The notes below the pieces were generated by a model. The model was not told where the DNA came from. It saw nothing but the letters and a program-made list of their open reading frames with translations, and ran no database searches. Position numbers and translations under genes: made by a program. From assembly GCA_900315465.1 (NCBI GenBank), contig OMZF01000030.1:1-40639 (forward strand): a DNA stretch of 40,639 bases, given 5' to 3'. Shown here piece after piece: positions 9,501 to 16,205 of the stretch (position 1 is the first letter of the stretch; every line of letters begins with the position of its first letter). The stretch comes from an uncultured Eubacteriales bacterium. GTDB taxonomy: Bacteria; Bacillota; Clostridia; Oscillospirales; Acutalibacteraceae.

Positions 9501-9695
9501 CAGGGTAAGCTTGAAACACAGCTCAATGCTGTAGTAGGTGCGATAAAGACATATTATAATAAGAATAAAGACAAATATCCTAAAGTACATATCATCTTTG
9601 AAAAGCCGCTGCCTGCAAAAATTGTTTACAGGGACGGCAAGATATATGAAGAAAAAGACGGTAAATATGAAGTTGTCAGGGAGGTGAAGGAATGA
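6582..9695 (+). CDS. essC: Type VII secretion FtsK/SpoIIIE-type ATPase, membrane half (EssC/EccCa-like)
   Basis: This 1037-aa protein starts at ATG 6582 behind AAAGGGTGAG. Residues 1-60 (VLRDLTLRQLIDGIKYGL) could be a ubiquitin-like domain. No FHA signature is visible, although canonical EssC carries FHA domains here. Two membrane helices lie at about 184-235 (MMLLPTVITISVTIISRIM, then MVLVSSIMSLVTVVISVI). The region at about 330-620 resembles the EssC segment between membrane and first ATPase (SLRNCGALGIIAPNS, FYHSPDDLQFIVLFE). The first FtsK-type ATPase domain follows, with Walker A GTTGSGKSE at 674-682 and Walker B LVLVVDEF ending near 823. The protein stops about where EssC would continue into its second ATPase domain, which is carried by the next gene with a 4-nt ATGA overlap. 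It should drive export of the WXG100 proteins. Confidence 0.88.
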   Translation: MESNKLLIGVQFVDPRNNNKSLVFELIVLRDLTLRQLIDGIKYGLIKKGEDKFYKRCREIFNECVSVTDAGGLYKRITLTSYNDALLSEKVNGVRAAIRESDMKKTLVEAGFISATRIVFDPTESYRSYEINTSVIIPAFNPAQNGKDGFSFPDYNISTRQLSRFDDTPVEIIPPSNPPQKPEQNILMMLLPTVITISVTIISRIMTSGSGSIGMVLVSSIMSLVTVVISVINFIRQNKKYKKDLERWRNEYEEYIDKTISKILERQEKDAAKLDESYPDINDLFDESKPEKSVYGVCGSIFSRCQEDSDYLTVRLGTSDMVENYFEIKGGKRDVIFSSEGFRIKFDKVKLYISDDADYDNKEDETYYLTNLPNHIAEKYRYMKRAAMLFSLRNCGALGIIAPNSVFYERLIQRMVFDLCFYHSPDDLQFIVLFEPTDDPDKIESCISNFKFMPHFRDLFSDRSQFVFDDVNAGMVFSSMLSVMGERSAMAGQGVHFPHIVFIVYHEYGIKEHAFAQYLPKKPEPGKLYENPLGITFIFPKVYKEHLPAYCNDVITFSGDHTAKIVPHDDDLLAREFNFNISPEWNAKIYNTSKILSSLCYSKISQNGKVPSAVSLFELYGYSKNNLDIGKLWDSENRINVIETLSVPIGKTENGITCLDLHENFDGPHMLVAGTTGSGKSETIITYLLGLCMYFRPDEVNMMLVDMKGGGFIKRIGTLPHVVGSVTDVDGDENGTGAEYMLARFLDSLRSEIKRRKILFNSMHVDSINQYIAACRSIDSHIKKINNRLRGEDKPPLTEAEEKAIRDQARDDCLAHLVLVVDEFTELKRFSSESNDIDFIGEITTIARVGRSLGFHIILISQNIEGAITDDIRVNSKSRLCLKVATRQASKEMIGNDLAASPTMPGHGRAYLLVGTGSKFEYFQSGYAGAVAEENFELPMEIVEASKSGVYTKFYRSEKDNTDAIKRKKELEAQGKLETQLNAVVGAIKTYYNKNKDKYPKVHIIFEKPLPAKIVYRDGKIYEEKDGKYEVVREVKE

Positions 9696-11242
9696 GAAAT
9701 CTTGCTATAGGAATATATGATGACCTTGATAATCAGACACAGCCGGTTATGTATGTAAATCCTGCACTTTGCAATATGATAGTATTCGGCGGTCATATGA
9801 GCGGAAAGACGACATTCATAAAAACTCTGCTTGTACATATGCATGAAAATATTGATCCTTCACTTGAAACGGATATTTATATCCTTGACTTCGGCGGAAA
9901 TTTAGGACAGTATAAAGGACTTAATCTTGTGTCAGCCTGCTTTGATAATTCCAATGAAGAAAATATCAGGCGTATTTTCAGAACTGTGGAAGACAAAGTA
10001 GAGAAGAATGTAAAAATACTTGCATCAAGACAGTTTCAGGAGGTCTATTACAGTGACGAACAGAAAAAACCTGCACATATAATGCTGATAATAGATAATG
10101 TAAACTCTTTCCTTTCTGATGAAAGATATGAAACATACCATGACACACTTATAAAATTATGCAGAGAAGGTCTTTCAAAAGGTGTAAGCGTGGTATTTAC
10201 GGCATCAGACCTTTCGGGAGGCGTATCACGTTATCTCGGAAGTTTTGAGATGAAGTTTGCCCTTGAAGGCTCGGCTGATAAATATGTTGATATTTTCGGA
10301 CAAAGAGTAAGTGAGCCTATGCGTAATTCGGGCAGAGGTGTAACGATAGTGAACGGAAAACCAAGGGAGATACAAATATTTCTGCCGTTCATGGATGAAA
10401 AAAAGGAACTTCCTGAATTTACGGAAAATACATTAAAAATAAAAACTCTCACTCAGCACCTGAAAGGTTTTGACGGAGATCTGACAGAGGATAATTTCTT
10501 TGAATTCATAGCGGATAGTATTGAGGAAGAAATAGATACGGAAAATCCCGTTGTGGGACTTGATTATTACGATCATCTGCCTGTTACAGTAAATATGCAC
10601 GATATACATTCTGTTGCAATATACGGCAAGAAAAAATTCGGAAAAACAAATCTTCTTAAAGTGCTTATCCGTTCCATAAGGAGATCACATCCAGAATACC
10701 GCTTTATATTCTTCGATGACGGACGAAAAGAGCTCGAGGAAATATATCAGGAAACAGGAGGTACTTATATCACTTCTCTTGATGAATTCAGCGAATTTCT
10801 TGACAGTAAAGGCTATTTTGCAAAAATGGAAAGAGGAGTCATTAATAAGGATTTTGTTGAAAAGGATAATTTCGGAACAGTATTTGTTTTGCAGAATAAA
10901 ATGCTGTTTCAGGCAAACGGTGCTCAGCTTCTCAAAAATGTATTTCCAAGAATGATAGCGAGTGCAGAGGAAAAGGGCTTCTGGTTTATCTTTTCCGATG
11001 TTCGCAAAGTCGGCAATAATGACCGTGATACTGAATCATCTCTTAATAACAGCATTGCAGCGGCATTTCTGCTTGATAATATTTCGGAATTCGTTTCAGA
11101 CAGAGGCAGCCGTTCCGTTTTCGGAGAAATGGATCCGAAAGAACTTAAAAGCGAATATGCAAGATGTTCTGTAGGAGACGGTTATTATTACGATATTGAA
11201 TCTGATGACCTTAAAAAAATCAAAATAATAAAAGCTGATTAA
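9692..11242 (+). CDS. Type VII secretion ATPase, soluble half with two nucleotide-binding domains (EccCb-like)
   Basis: This 516-aa protein starts at ATG 9692, overlapping the upstream stop by 4 nt, behind GGGAGGTGAAGGA. It has no membrane segment. Two P-loops are visible: GGHMSGKTT at 33-41 and GKKKFGKTN at 312-320. A Walker B-like strand follows the first (HIMLIIDNVNSFL). The second domain has the more degenerate FGTVFVLQNK and lacks a clear acidic Walker B, as is usual for the last domain of EssC. The two domains correspond to D2 and D3 of EssC. The split between D1 and D2 matches the known EccCa1/EccCb1 arrangement of mycobacterial ESX-1. In that system the last domain binds the substrate tail, so this protein may recognise the adjacent WXG100 proteins. 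Confidence 0.85.
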   Translation: MRNLAIGIYDDLDNQTQPVMYVNPALCNMIVFGGHMSGKTTFIKTLLVHMHENIDPSLETDIYILDFGGNLGQYKGLNLVSACFDNSNEENIRRIFRTVEDKVEKNVKILASRQFQEVYYSDEQKKPAHIMLIIDNVNSFLSDERYETYHDTLIKLCREGLSKGVSVVFTASDLSGGVSRYLGSFEMKFALEGSADKYVDIFGQRVSEPMRNSGRGVTIVNGKPREIQIFLPFMDEKKELPEFTENTLKIKTLTQHLKGFDGDLTEDNFFEFIADSIEEEIDTENPVVGLDYYDHLPVTVNMHDIHSVAIYGKKKFGKTNLLKVLIRSIRRSHPEYRFIFFDDGRKELEEIYQETGGTYITSLDEFSEFLDSKGYFAKMERGVINKDFVEKDNFGTVFVLQNKMLFQANGAQLLKNVFPRMIASAEEKGFWFIFSDVRKVGNNDRDTESSLNNSIAAAFLLDNISEFVSDRGSRSVFGEMDPKELKSEYARCSVGDGYYYDIESDDLKKIKIIKAD

Positions 11243-11256
11243 AGGAGGCAATTATA

Positions 11257-11577
11257 ATGGCAGAAATTAACCATGATGAATACCATAGCATTGATACACG
11301 TGTATTTGACAAATGTATTCAGAAAAAAGATGAATTTATAAGGAGATATGATGAGCTTTATTCTGATTACGATGCTATAATCAACCAATTAAAGCCTAAC
11401 TGGAAAGGAACTGCTGCTGATATATTTTTTGAAGATGCCGGAAAGGTACGAACAAATATCGGCGGAATAAAGGATATACTTGGGACGATGTGTGATGTAC
11501 TTGAGGACTGCCGCAAGGTTTTCGGAGAAACAGATCACTCTTTGGGTGATTTTAACCGTGATCCTAACCAGGAATAA
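11257..11577 (+). CDS. WXG100 family type VII secretion protein
   Basis: This 106-aa protein starts at ATG 11257 behind AAAGGAGG, 14 nt after the ATPase gene. Helix one (FDKCIQKKDEFIRRYDELY) is followed by NWKGTAADIFFED, whose Trp-Lys-Gly is the WXG turn, and then a second helix. The tail SLGDFNRDPNQE is nearly the same as that of the protein at 4884-5204, suggesting a common export or pairing signal. Its place right after the ATPase, apart from the other three small proteins, leaves open whether it is a structural partner of the machine or another substrate. Confidence 0.88.
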   Translation: MAEINHDEYHSIDTRVFDKCIQKKDEFIRRYDELYSDYDAIINQLKPNWKGTAADIFFEDAGKVRTNIGGIKDILGTMCDVLEDCRKVFGETDHSLGDFNRDPNQE

Positions 11578-11590
11578 TATGGTGATGTAA

Positions 11591-12319
11591 ATGAAGACGG
11601 AATACAGTCTTTTTACCAATAAGGGAAACCGCCCTGTAAATGAAGACAGTGCAGGTTTTGTGCATAAGGGCAATGCATGGTGTTTTGCTGTTTGTGACGG
11701 ACTCGGAGGACATCAGAAGGGTGATGCAGCATCAAGCATTGCAGTGGAAAAGATAAAGGAATATTTTCTTTCATGCAGTGATATTGATTCCTTTGCAAGA
11801 GGAGTTATCGGATATGTTCAGAATGCTGTAATAAACGAACAGAAAAAACTCGGACTTGTTGACAAAATGAAAACTACTGCTGTTATACTTGCATTTGATG
11901 GAAGCAGGGGAATATCTGTTCATACAGGAGATTCACGCTTGTATCAGTTCAGGGACAACGAAGTTATTTTTCAGACGGAAGACCATAGTATACCTCAGAT
12001 TCTTGTGCGTATGGGGGAAATGGATAAGTCTGAAATACGTTCACATCCGGACAGAAATAAACTTCTTAGAGCCATCGGAGATGACAGGGAAGAAATAAAA
12101 CATGACATATTTTGCTTTGAGGTAAGAAGCGGGGATTCATTTCTGCTTTGTTCGGATGGATTCTGGGAGCCTGTTACGGAAGAAGATATGACCGGATTAC
12201 TTAAAAACAGTAATTCACCTGAAAAATGGCTTAAAAAAATGTCGGAGCTTGCAGTTAAAAACAGCAGCGGCAAATCAATGGATAATTATACGGCAATAGC
12301 AGTAACAGTAAAGGGGTGA
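11591..12319 (+). CDS. PP2C-type Ser/Thr protein phosphatase (Stp1/PrpC-like)
   Basis: This 242-aa protein starts at ATG 11591 behind TGGTGATGTAA. It has the PP2C motifs in order: NRPVNEDSAGF (Arg and Asp of motif 1), CDGLGGHQKGDAAS (metal-binding DGxGG), HTGDSRLYQF, EDHS, LLCSDGFWE and a C-terminal DNYTAIAV. All metal-binding acidic residues are present, so it should be an active Mn2+/Mg2+-dependent phosphatase. In Firmicutes such enzymes reverse phosphorylation by PASTA-type Ser/Thr kinases. A candidate kinase is encoded 1.8 kb downstream. The gene is part of a close-packed run with the second phosphatase and an FHA protein. Confidence 0.9.
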   Translation: MKTEYSLFTNKGNRPVNEDSAGFVHKGNAWCFAVCDGLGGHQKGDAASSIAVEKIKEYFLSCSDIDSFARGVIGYVQNAVINEQKKLGLVDKMKTTAVILAFDGSRGISVHTGDSRLYQFRDNEVIFQTEDHSIPQILVRMGEMDKSEIRSHPDRNKLLRAIGDDREEIKHDIFCFEVRSGDSFLLCSDGFWEPVTEEDMTGLLKNSNSPEKWLKKMSELAVKNSSGKSMDNYTAIAVTVKG

Positions 12320-12325
12320 CCTGAA

Positions 12326-13063
12326 GTGGTATGCGAAATAAGATCTTTTATCGGTACAAGGTCGGTTCAGGAAGATCATGCCGCATTTTGTGAAAATGAA
12401 AAAGGTCTTTTTGCTGTTGTCTGTGACGGTATAGGCAGCCGTGCCGACGGAGGATCATCTTCCAGACTTGCGGCAGACAGGTTTATTGAGCTTTTTTGTA
12501 ATGAATATATAAAGAATTTCCCTGCATTTATTACAGATGCTGCCGAGAGGATAGATGCCGAAGTATTTGAAAATTTCGGCAAAAACAGCGGTACTGCTGC
12601 TGTGGCTGCTTTTATCACAGGTAATAAGCTGTATTGGCTTTCTGTTGGTGACTGCCGCATATACATAATAAGAAGCGGCAGAATAAAACAGATAACCACC
12701 GACCATACATACAAATATGTTCTTGATTTGAGAAGAAAGAACGGGATCATTGATGAACACGCATATAACAGGGAAATAGAAAAGGGTGGTCATCTTGCAA
12801 GTTTTATCGGTATGGGAGGAATTGATATAGTTGATGTGAGTCTTGCACCGCTGAAACTTAAAAGCGGAGATAAGATTCTGCTTGTTACAGACGGGCTTTA
12901 TAAGACATTGACTGAAAAATCCGTATATGATATAATATCCTCGGATAAAAGTGCAGAAATTATCGCAGATAAACTTATTGATGCAGTAAAAAGATCTGAA
13001 GGGTCTATTGATAATACCACTCTTGCTCTTATCTATTTTGATGTAACGGAGGGAAAAACATGA
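12326..13063 (+). CDS. Second PP2C-type Ser/Thr protein phosphatase
   Basis: This 245-aa protein starts at GTG 12326, with AAGGGGTGA 6 nt upstream. Motifs: RSVQEDHAAF, VVCDGIGSRADGGSSS (second Gly of DGxGG is Ser), SVGDCRIYII, LLVTDGLYK and DNTTLALIYF. The acidic metal ligands are kept, so activity is likely despite the altered motif. It differs strongly from the upstream phosphatase, so the pair is not a recent duplication. The two may act on different targets, such as the kinase and the FHA or pseudokinase protein. It overlaps the FHA gene by 4 nt (ATGA), which indicates translational coupling. Confidence 0.88.
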   Translation: MVCEIRSFIGTRSVQEDHAAFCENEKGLFAVVCDGIGSRADGGSSSRLAADRFIELFCNEYIKNFPAFITDAAERIDAEVFENFGKNSGTAAVAAFITGNKLYWLSVGDCRIYIIRSGRIKQITTDHTYKYVLDLRRKNGIIDEHAYNREIEKGGHLASFIGMGGIDIVDVSLAPLKLKSGDKILLVTDGLYKTLTEKSVYDIISSDKSAEIIADKLIDAVKRSEGSIDNTTLALIYFDVTEGKT

Positions 13064-14073
13064 AACTTAAACGCTGTCCTAATTCACATTATTATGACGG
13101 TGATAAATATGACAAATGTCCGCATTGTAATGCTGCAGCAGAACCGGCACCGCCTAAGCCGGTAATGGAACCAGCACCGCAGCCTGAACCTAAGCCTGAG
13201 CCGCAGCCGATACCACAACCTGTACCGCAGCCTGCACCTCAACCCACACCACAACCTGTACCGCAGCCTGAATCTCAACCCACTCCGCAACCCGTACCAC
13301 AGCCTGTTCAGCAGACTTCACAGCATACATGGGTATGTAATTGCGGAGCTGAAAATAACGGCAGATTTTGTTTTATGTGCGGTACACCGAAACCCGAACC
13401 GCAAAAGTCCGAACCGCTAAAGCAGGAAGACCAGACATGGAAATGCAGTAAATGCGGAACGGTAAATACAGGAAGATTTTGCTATGATTGCGGCGAAAGG
13501 AAGCCTGAAGCACAGATTCAGCCGACAACGCCTCAAGCTGTACCACAGCCAACACCTCAGCCTGAGCCTCAACCCGCACCACAGCCAAAAGCAGAGGTGA
13601 AAGAGGAAAAATCTCTTACCGAATCTATAAACGAATCAAGATTCACTGGTACTATGGAGGAAGCAAAAAGCAGAACAAAACCTCAGGATGATGACGGTGT
13701 TACACAGGTAATATTTGATGAAATTGATTACGGGCTTGTGCTTGCATGGCTTGTTGTAAAGAATACTTCATCAAAAGGAAAGGTATTCCCGATAACCACA
13801 GCAAAATGTACGATAGGCAGAGCTGATCAGCCTAATGCAGTCGATATAGACCTTAAAAACGATAGAGCAGTATCAAGAGGTGCTCAGGCAGTTATTGTAT
13901 ATGATCCTCTTAATAAGAAATTTTTCCTGACAAGTTCAGGCGGAAAAACATACATATATGTGAATAAGGAAATGCTTTTAGATCATCGTGAACTGAAAGC
14001 ATATGATATTATAAGAGCAGGTGAAACAGATCTGGTATTTGTTCCGCTTTGCTGTGAAAAATTTGCATGGTAA
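13060..14073 (+). CDS. Zinc-ribbon, Pro/Gln-rich linker, FHA-domain protein
   Basis: This 337-aa protein starts at ATG 13060 behind GGAGGGAAAAAC. Residues 1-25 hold a metal-binding knuckle (CPNSHYYDGDKYDKCPHC). A long Pro-Gln-rich linker with PQPxPQP units runs from about 30 to 86. Two more zinc ribbons follow (CNCGAENNGRFCFMCG and CSKCGTVNTGRFCYDCG), then a second Pro/Gln linker. The C-terminal 95 residues form an FHA domain, with the phosphothreonine-binding signature as CTIGRADQPNAVDIDL and AVSRGAQAVI. FHA domains read phosphothreonines. With a kinase and two phosphatases alongside, it is the likely phospho-dependent adaptor of the locus. In canonical type VII systems the FHA modules are part of EssC, whose counterpart here lacks them. 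Confidence 0.88.
   Translation: MKLKRCPNSHYYDGDKYDKCPHCNAAAEPAPPKPVMEPAPQPEPKPEPQPIPQPVPQPAPQPTPQPVPQPESQPTPQPVPQPVQQTSQHTWVCNCGAENNGRFCFMCGTPKPEPQKSEPLKQEDQTWKCSKCGTVNTGRFCYDCGERKPEAQIQPTTPQAVPQPTPQPEPQPAPQPKAEVKEEKSLTESINESRFTGTMEEAKSRTKPQDDDGVTQVIFDEIDYGLVLAWLVVKNTSSKGKVFPITTAKCTIGRADQPNAVDIDLKNDRAVSRGAQAVIVYDPLNKKFFLTSSGGKTYIYVNKEMLLDHRELKAYDIIRAGETDLVFVPLCCEKFAW
13147..13311 (+). repeat. Pro-Gln-Pro low-complexity repeat
   Basis: In-frame short repeats of the form CCNCARCCN encode PQP-, PEP- and PTP-type units in the linker of the FHA protein. A second shorter stretch lies at about 13540-13585. It is a flexible, extended linker rather than a DNA element. Confidence 0.75.
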
Positions 14074-14110
14074 AAATTATTTATCATAAATTGATCGGAG
14101 GTGGATGCTG

Positions 14111-16120
14111 ATGATATATTGTCCTTATTGTATGAATGAACTTGGAGAAAAAGATGGGGTATGTTCCCGATGCGGTAAAAATTCCGCAGAATATCAGCAG
14201 CAGCCCCATACACTTTCGAGAGGTGTAATACTTAATAACCGATACCTTATCGGCGGTGTTCTTGGTGAGGGAGGATTCGGTATAACATATATCGGTCTTG
14301 ATACTCTTTTGCAGGTACGTGTAGCCGTTAAGGAATTTTTTCCTAATGGTATGGTAAACAGAAATAATACTGTATCAAATGAAGTGCATAGCATAACCAC
14401 AGAATCGGCAAAGGAAATTTTTTCAAAAAGCCGTGATAATTTTCTTCGTGAGGCAAGAACACTTGCTAAATTTACTAATGAAGCCGGAATTGTTTCGGTA
14501 AGGGATTTTTTTGAGGAAAACCATACGGTTTATATCGTGATGGAATATCTGGAGGGTATTACTCTTAAAGCATATCTTTCACAGGTGGGAACAATGTCAC
14601 CGAATAATACGGTATGTCTTTTGATGCCGGTTTTTCTGTCACTCGGAAAGATGCACGAAAAAAAGCTTATTCACAGAGATATAAGTCCCGATAATATCAT
14701 GCTTTGTGATGAAAAAATAAAACTCTTGGATTTCGGTGCGGCAAGAGAATTTGCCGATGAAAGAAGTCTTTCAGTAATGCTCAAACATGGATATGCACCT
14801 ATGGAACAATACCGCAGACATGGTATTCAGGGGGCATGGACTGATGTTTATGCCATATGTGCCACAATGTATAAATGTGTGACAGGAAAAATTCCTCCCG
14901 ATGCCCCAGACAGAGTTTTTGATGACAGTATACAGATGCCGTCACAGCTCGGAATACCTGTTGAACCGGAATTTGAAAAAGTTCTTCTTCATGGTCTTGC
15001 GGTAAAACCGGAGGACAGAATACAAAGTATTGATGAACTTCTTGAGGAGTTAAATGCTGTCCCCGGTATAGATATTGACACAAAAAACGAGTCAAAACCT
15101 GATCCCGTTACAGTAAACAATATACAGACCGAAAATAAGCCGGCAAATAATGATGATGTACGTCTTTCGGAATACGTTCCGCATGAAATAGATGATAAGC
15201 CTGAAAAAAGATCTGTACAAAGTAACACTCCCGTTACAGTTGAAAAAAAGAAAAAAGGCATAAATAAGCCTATGATTATTATATCAGCTGTTGCGGCAGT
15301 TGCAGTAATAGGTGGAGCAGTCACGGCAGCGGTTGTTCTCGGAGGAAACAAATCAGAGGATGTTTCAGAACCCGAAAGTATTATTGAGGCAAGCACAAAA
15401 ACAGAAGTATCTGATGTTGTTTCAAAGATTGAGTCTTCACAGGAACAGTCATCGAAAGAAGAATCCTCAAAAGCTGAATCATCCAAGGAACAGTCATCAA
15501 AAGAGGAATCCTCAAAGGCTGAATCATCCAAGGAACAGTCATCAAAAGAAGAATCCTCAAAGGCTGAATCATCCAAGGAACAGTCATCTAAAGAGGAATC
15601 CTCAAAAGCTGAATCATCCAAGGAACAGTCATCGAAAGAGGAAACTTCAAATGTAACTAAATACCCCGATCTGGGAAGTACACTGAAATTTGAAGGAGAA
15701 TTGCTTGTGGTGGATAACAGTCTTTTCTCTATGAATGAAAATCAGGTCGCAGGGCTTTATAATAAAACAGGGGATATATACAGATCCGATTCTTATGCTC
15801 TTGACGGAGTTGAATATCAGGTGCTTTATATACCGATAGATTCTCCGTATAATACAGAAAGTCAAATTCAGTCCATTGATTTTTATTTCTTAAAGAATAA
15901 GCTTATGATGATACGCTATGAACTTATAGAAGGCTATCACAGAAGTGTACTTATAGATCAGGCTAAAACAAAATACGGAAAACCTGTCAGTGAAGGCTAT
16001 GATTCGGTTTACTGGCAGCTGAAAAATATGGATATTTCATATGAAATAAGCATGGTAGAATACGAAAACTATACAACACTTGCTCAAAGCTATACTTCAT
16101 CAGGTTTTGCAAGAGGATGA
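14111..16120 (+). CDS. Membrane-anchored Ser/Thr protein kinase with N-terminal zinc ribbon
   Basis: The start is ATG 14111, because CGGAGGTGG ends at 14104, directly against the alternative ATG at 14105. The product is 669 aa. Residues 4-22 form a zinc ribbon (CPYC...CSRCG). The kinase domain has a GEGGFG loop at 52-57, VAVKEFF with Lys74, HRDISPDN at 188-195, DFGAAR at 207-212 and APMEQY in the activation segment, so it should be active. A membrane helix lies at about 387-411, followed outside by a Ser/Lys/Glu-rich stalk and a 160-residue domain of unknown type in place of PASTA repeats. HRDISPDN is an uncommon variant of HRDxKPxN. Targets are probably the FHA protein, EssC or WXG100 proteins. 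Confidence 0.92.
   Translation: MIYCPYCMNELGEKDGVCSRCGKNSAEYQQQPHTLSRGVILNNRYLIGGVLGEGGFGITYIGLDTLLQVRVAVKEFFPNGMVNRNNTVSNEVHSITTESAKEIFSKSRDNFLREARTLAKFTNEAGIVSVRDFFEENHTVYIVMEYLEGITLKAYLSQVGTMSPNNTVCLLMPVFLSLGKMHEKKLIHRDISPDNIMLCDEKIKLLDFGAAREFADERSLSVMLKHGYAPMEQYRRHGIQGAWTDVYAICATMYKCVTGKIPPDAPDRVFDDSIQMPSQLGIPVEPEFEKVLLHGLAVKPEDRIQSIDELLEELNAVPGIDIDTKNESKPDPVTVNNIQTENKPANNDDVRLSEYVPHEIDDKPEKRSVQSNTPVTVEKKKKGINKPMIIISAVAAVAVIGGAVTAAVVLGGNKSEDVSEPESIIEASTKTEVSDVVSKIESSQEQSSKEESSKAESSKEQSSKEESSKAESSKEQSSKEESSKAESSKEQSSKEESSKAESSKEQSSKEETSNVTKYPDLGSTLKFEGELLVVDNSLFSMNENQVAGLYNKTGDIYRSDSYALDGVEYQVLYIPIDSPYNTESQIQSIDFYFLKNKLMMIRYELIEGYHRSVLIDQAKTKYGKPVSEGYDSVYWQLKNMDISYEISMVEYENYTTLAQSYTSSGFARG
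15443..15645 (+). repeat. 45-nt tandem repeat encoding a Ser/Lys/Glu stalk
   Basis: GAACAGTC recurs at 15443, 15488, 15533, 15578 and 15623, exactly 45 nt apart, giving four full units and a partial one. Each encodes EQSSKEESSKAESSK. Units differ only by a few silent changes, so copy number is likely to vary between strains. Confidence 0.9.
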
Positions 16121-16142
16121 TACACAACAATAAAACTACAAT

Positions 16143-16187
16143 AAAGGCGGCATATCAGCATAAAAAAGCTGTAAATTGTCGCCTTTT
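16143..16187 (+). terminator. Possible attenuator hairpin between kinase and pseudokinase
   Basis: AAAGGCG (16143-16149) pairs with CGCCTTT (16180-16186). An inner CAGC/GCTG stem is separated from it by an unpaired internal loop. The T-tract is short (TTTT), so termination would be partial at best. Confidence 0.4.
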
Positions 16188-16205
16188 GGTCAAATGAGGG
16201 ATATT

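Noticed and set aside
14989..15621. Minus-strand 210-codon frame rich in Asp and Ser
   Set aside because: It is the antisense of the Ser-rich repeat in the kinase. The repeat keeps all frames open and there is no ribosome site.
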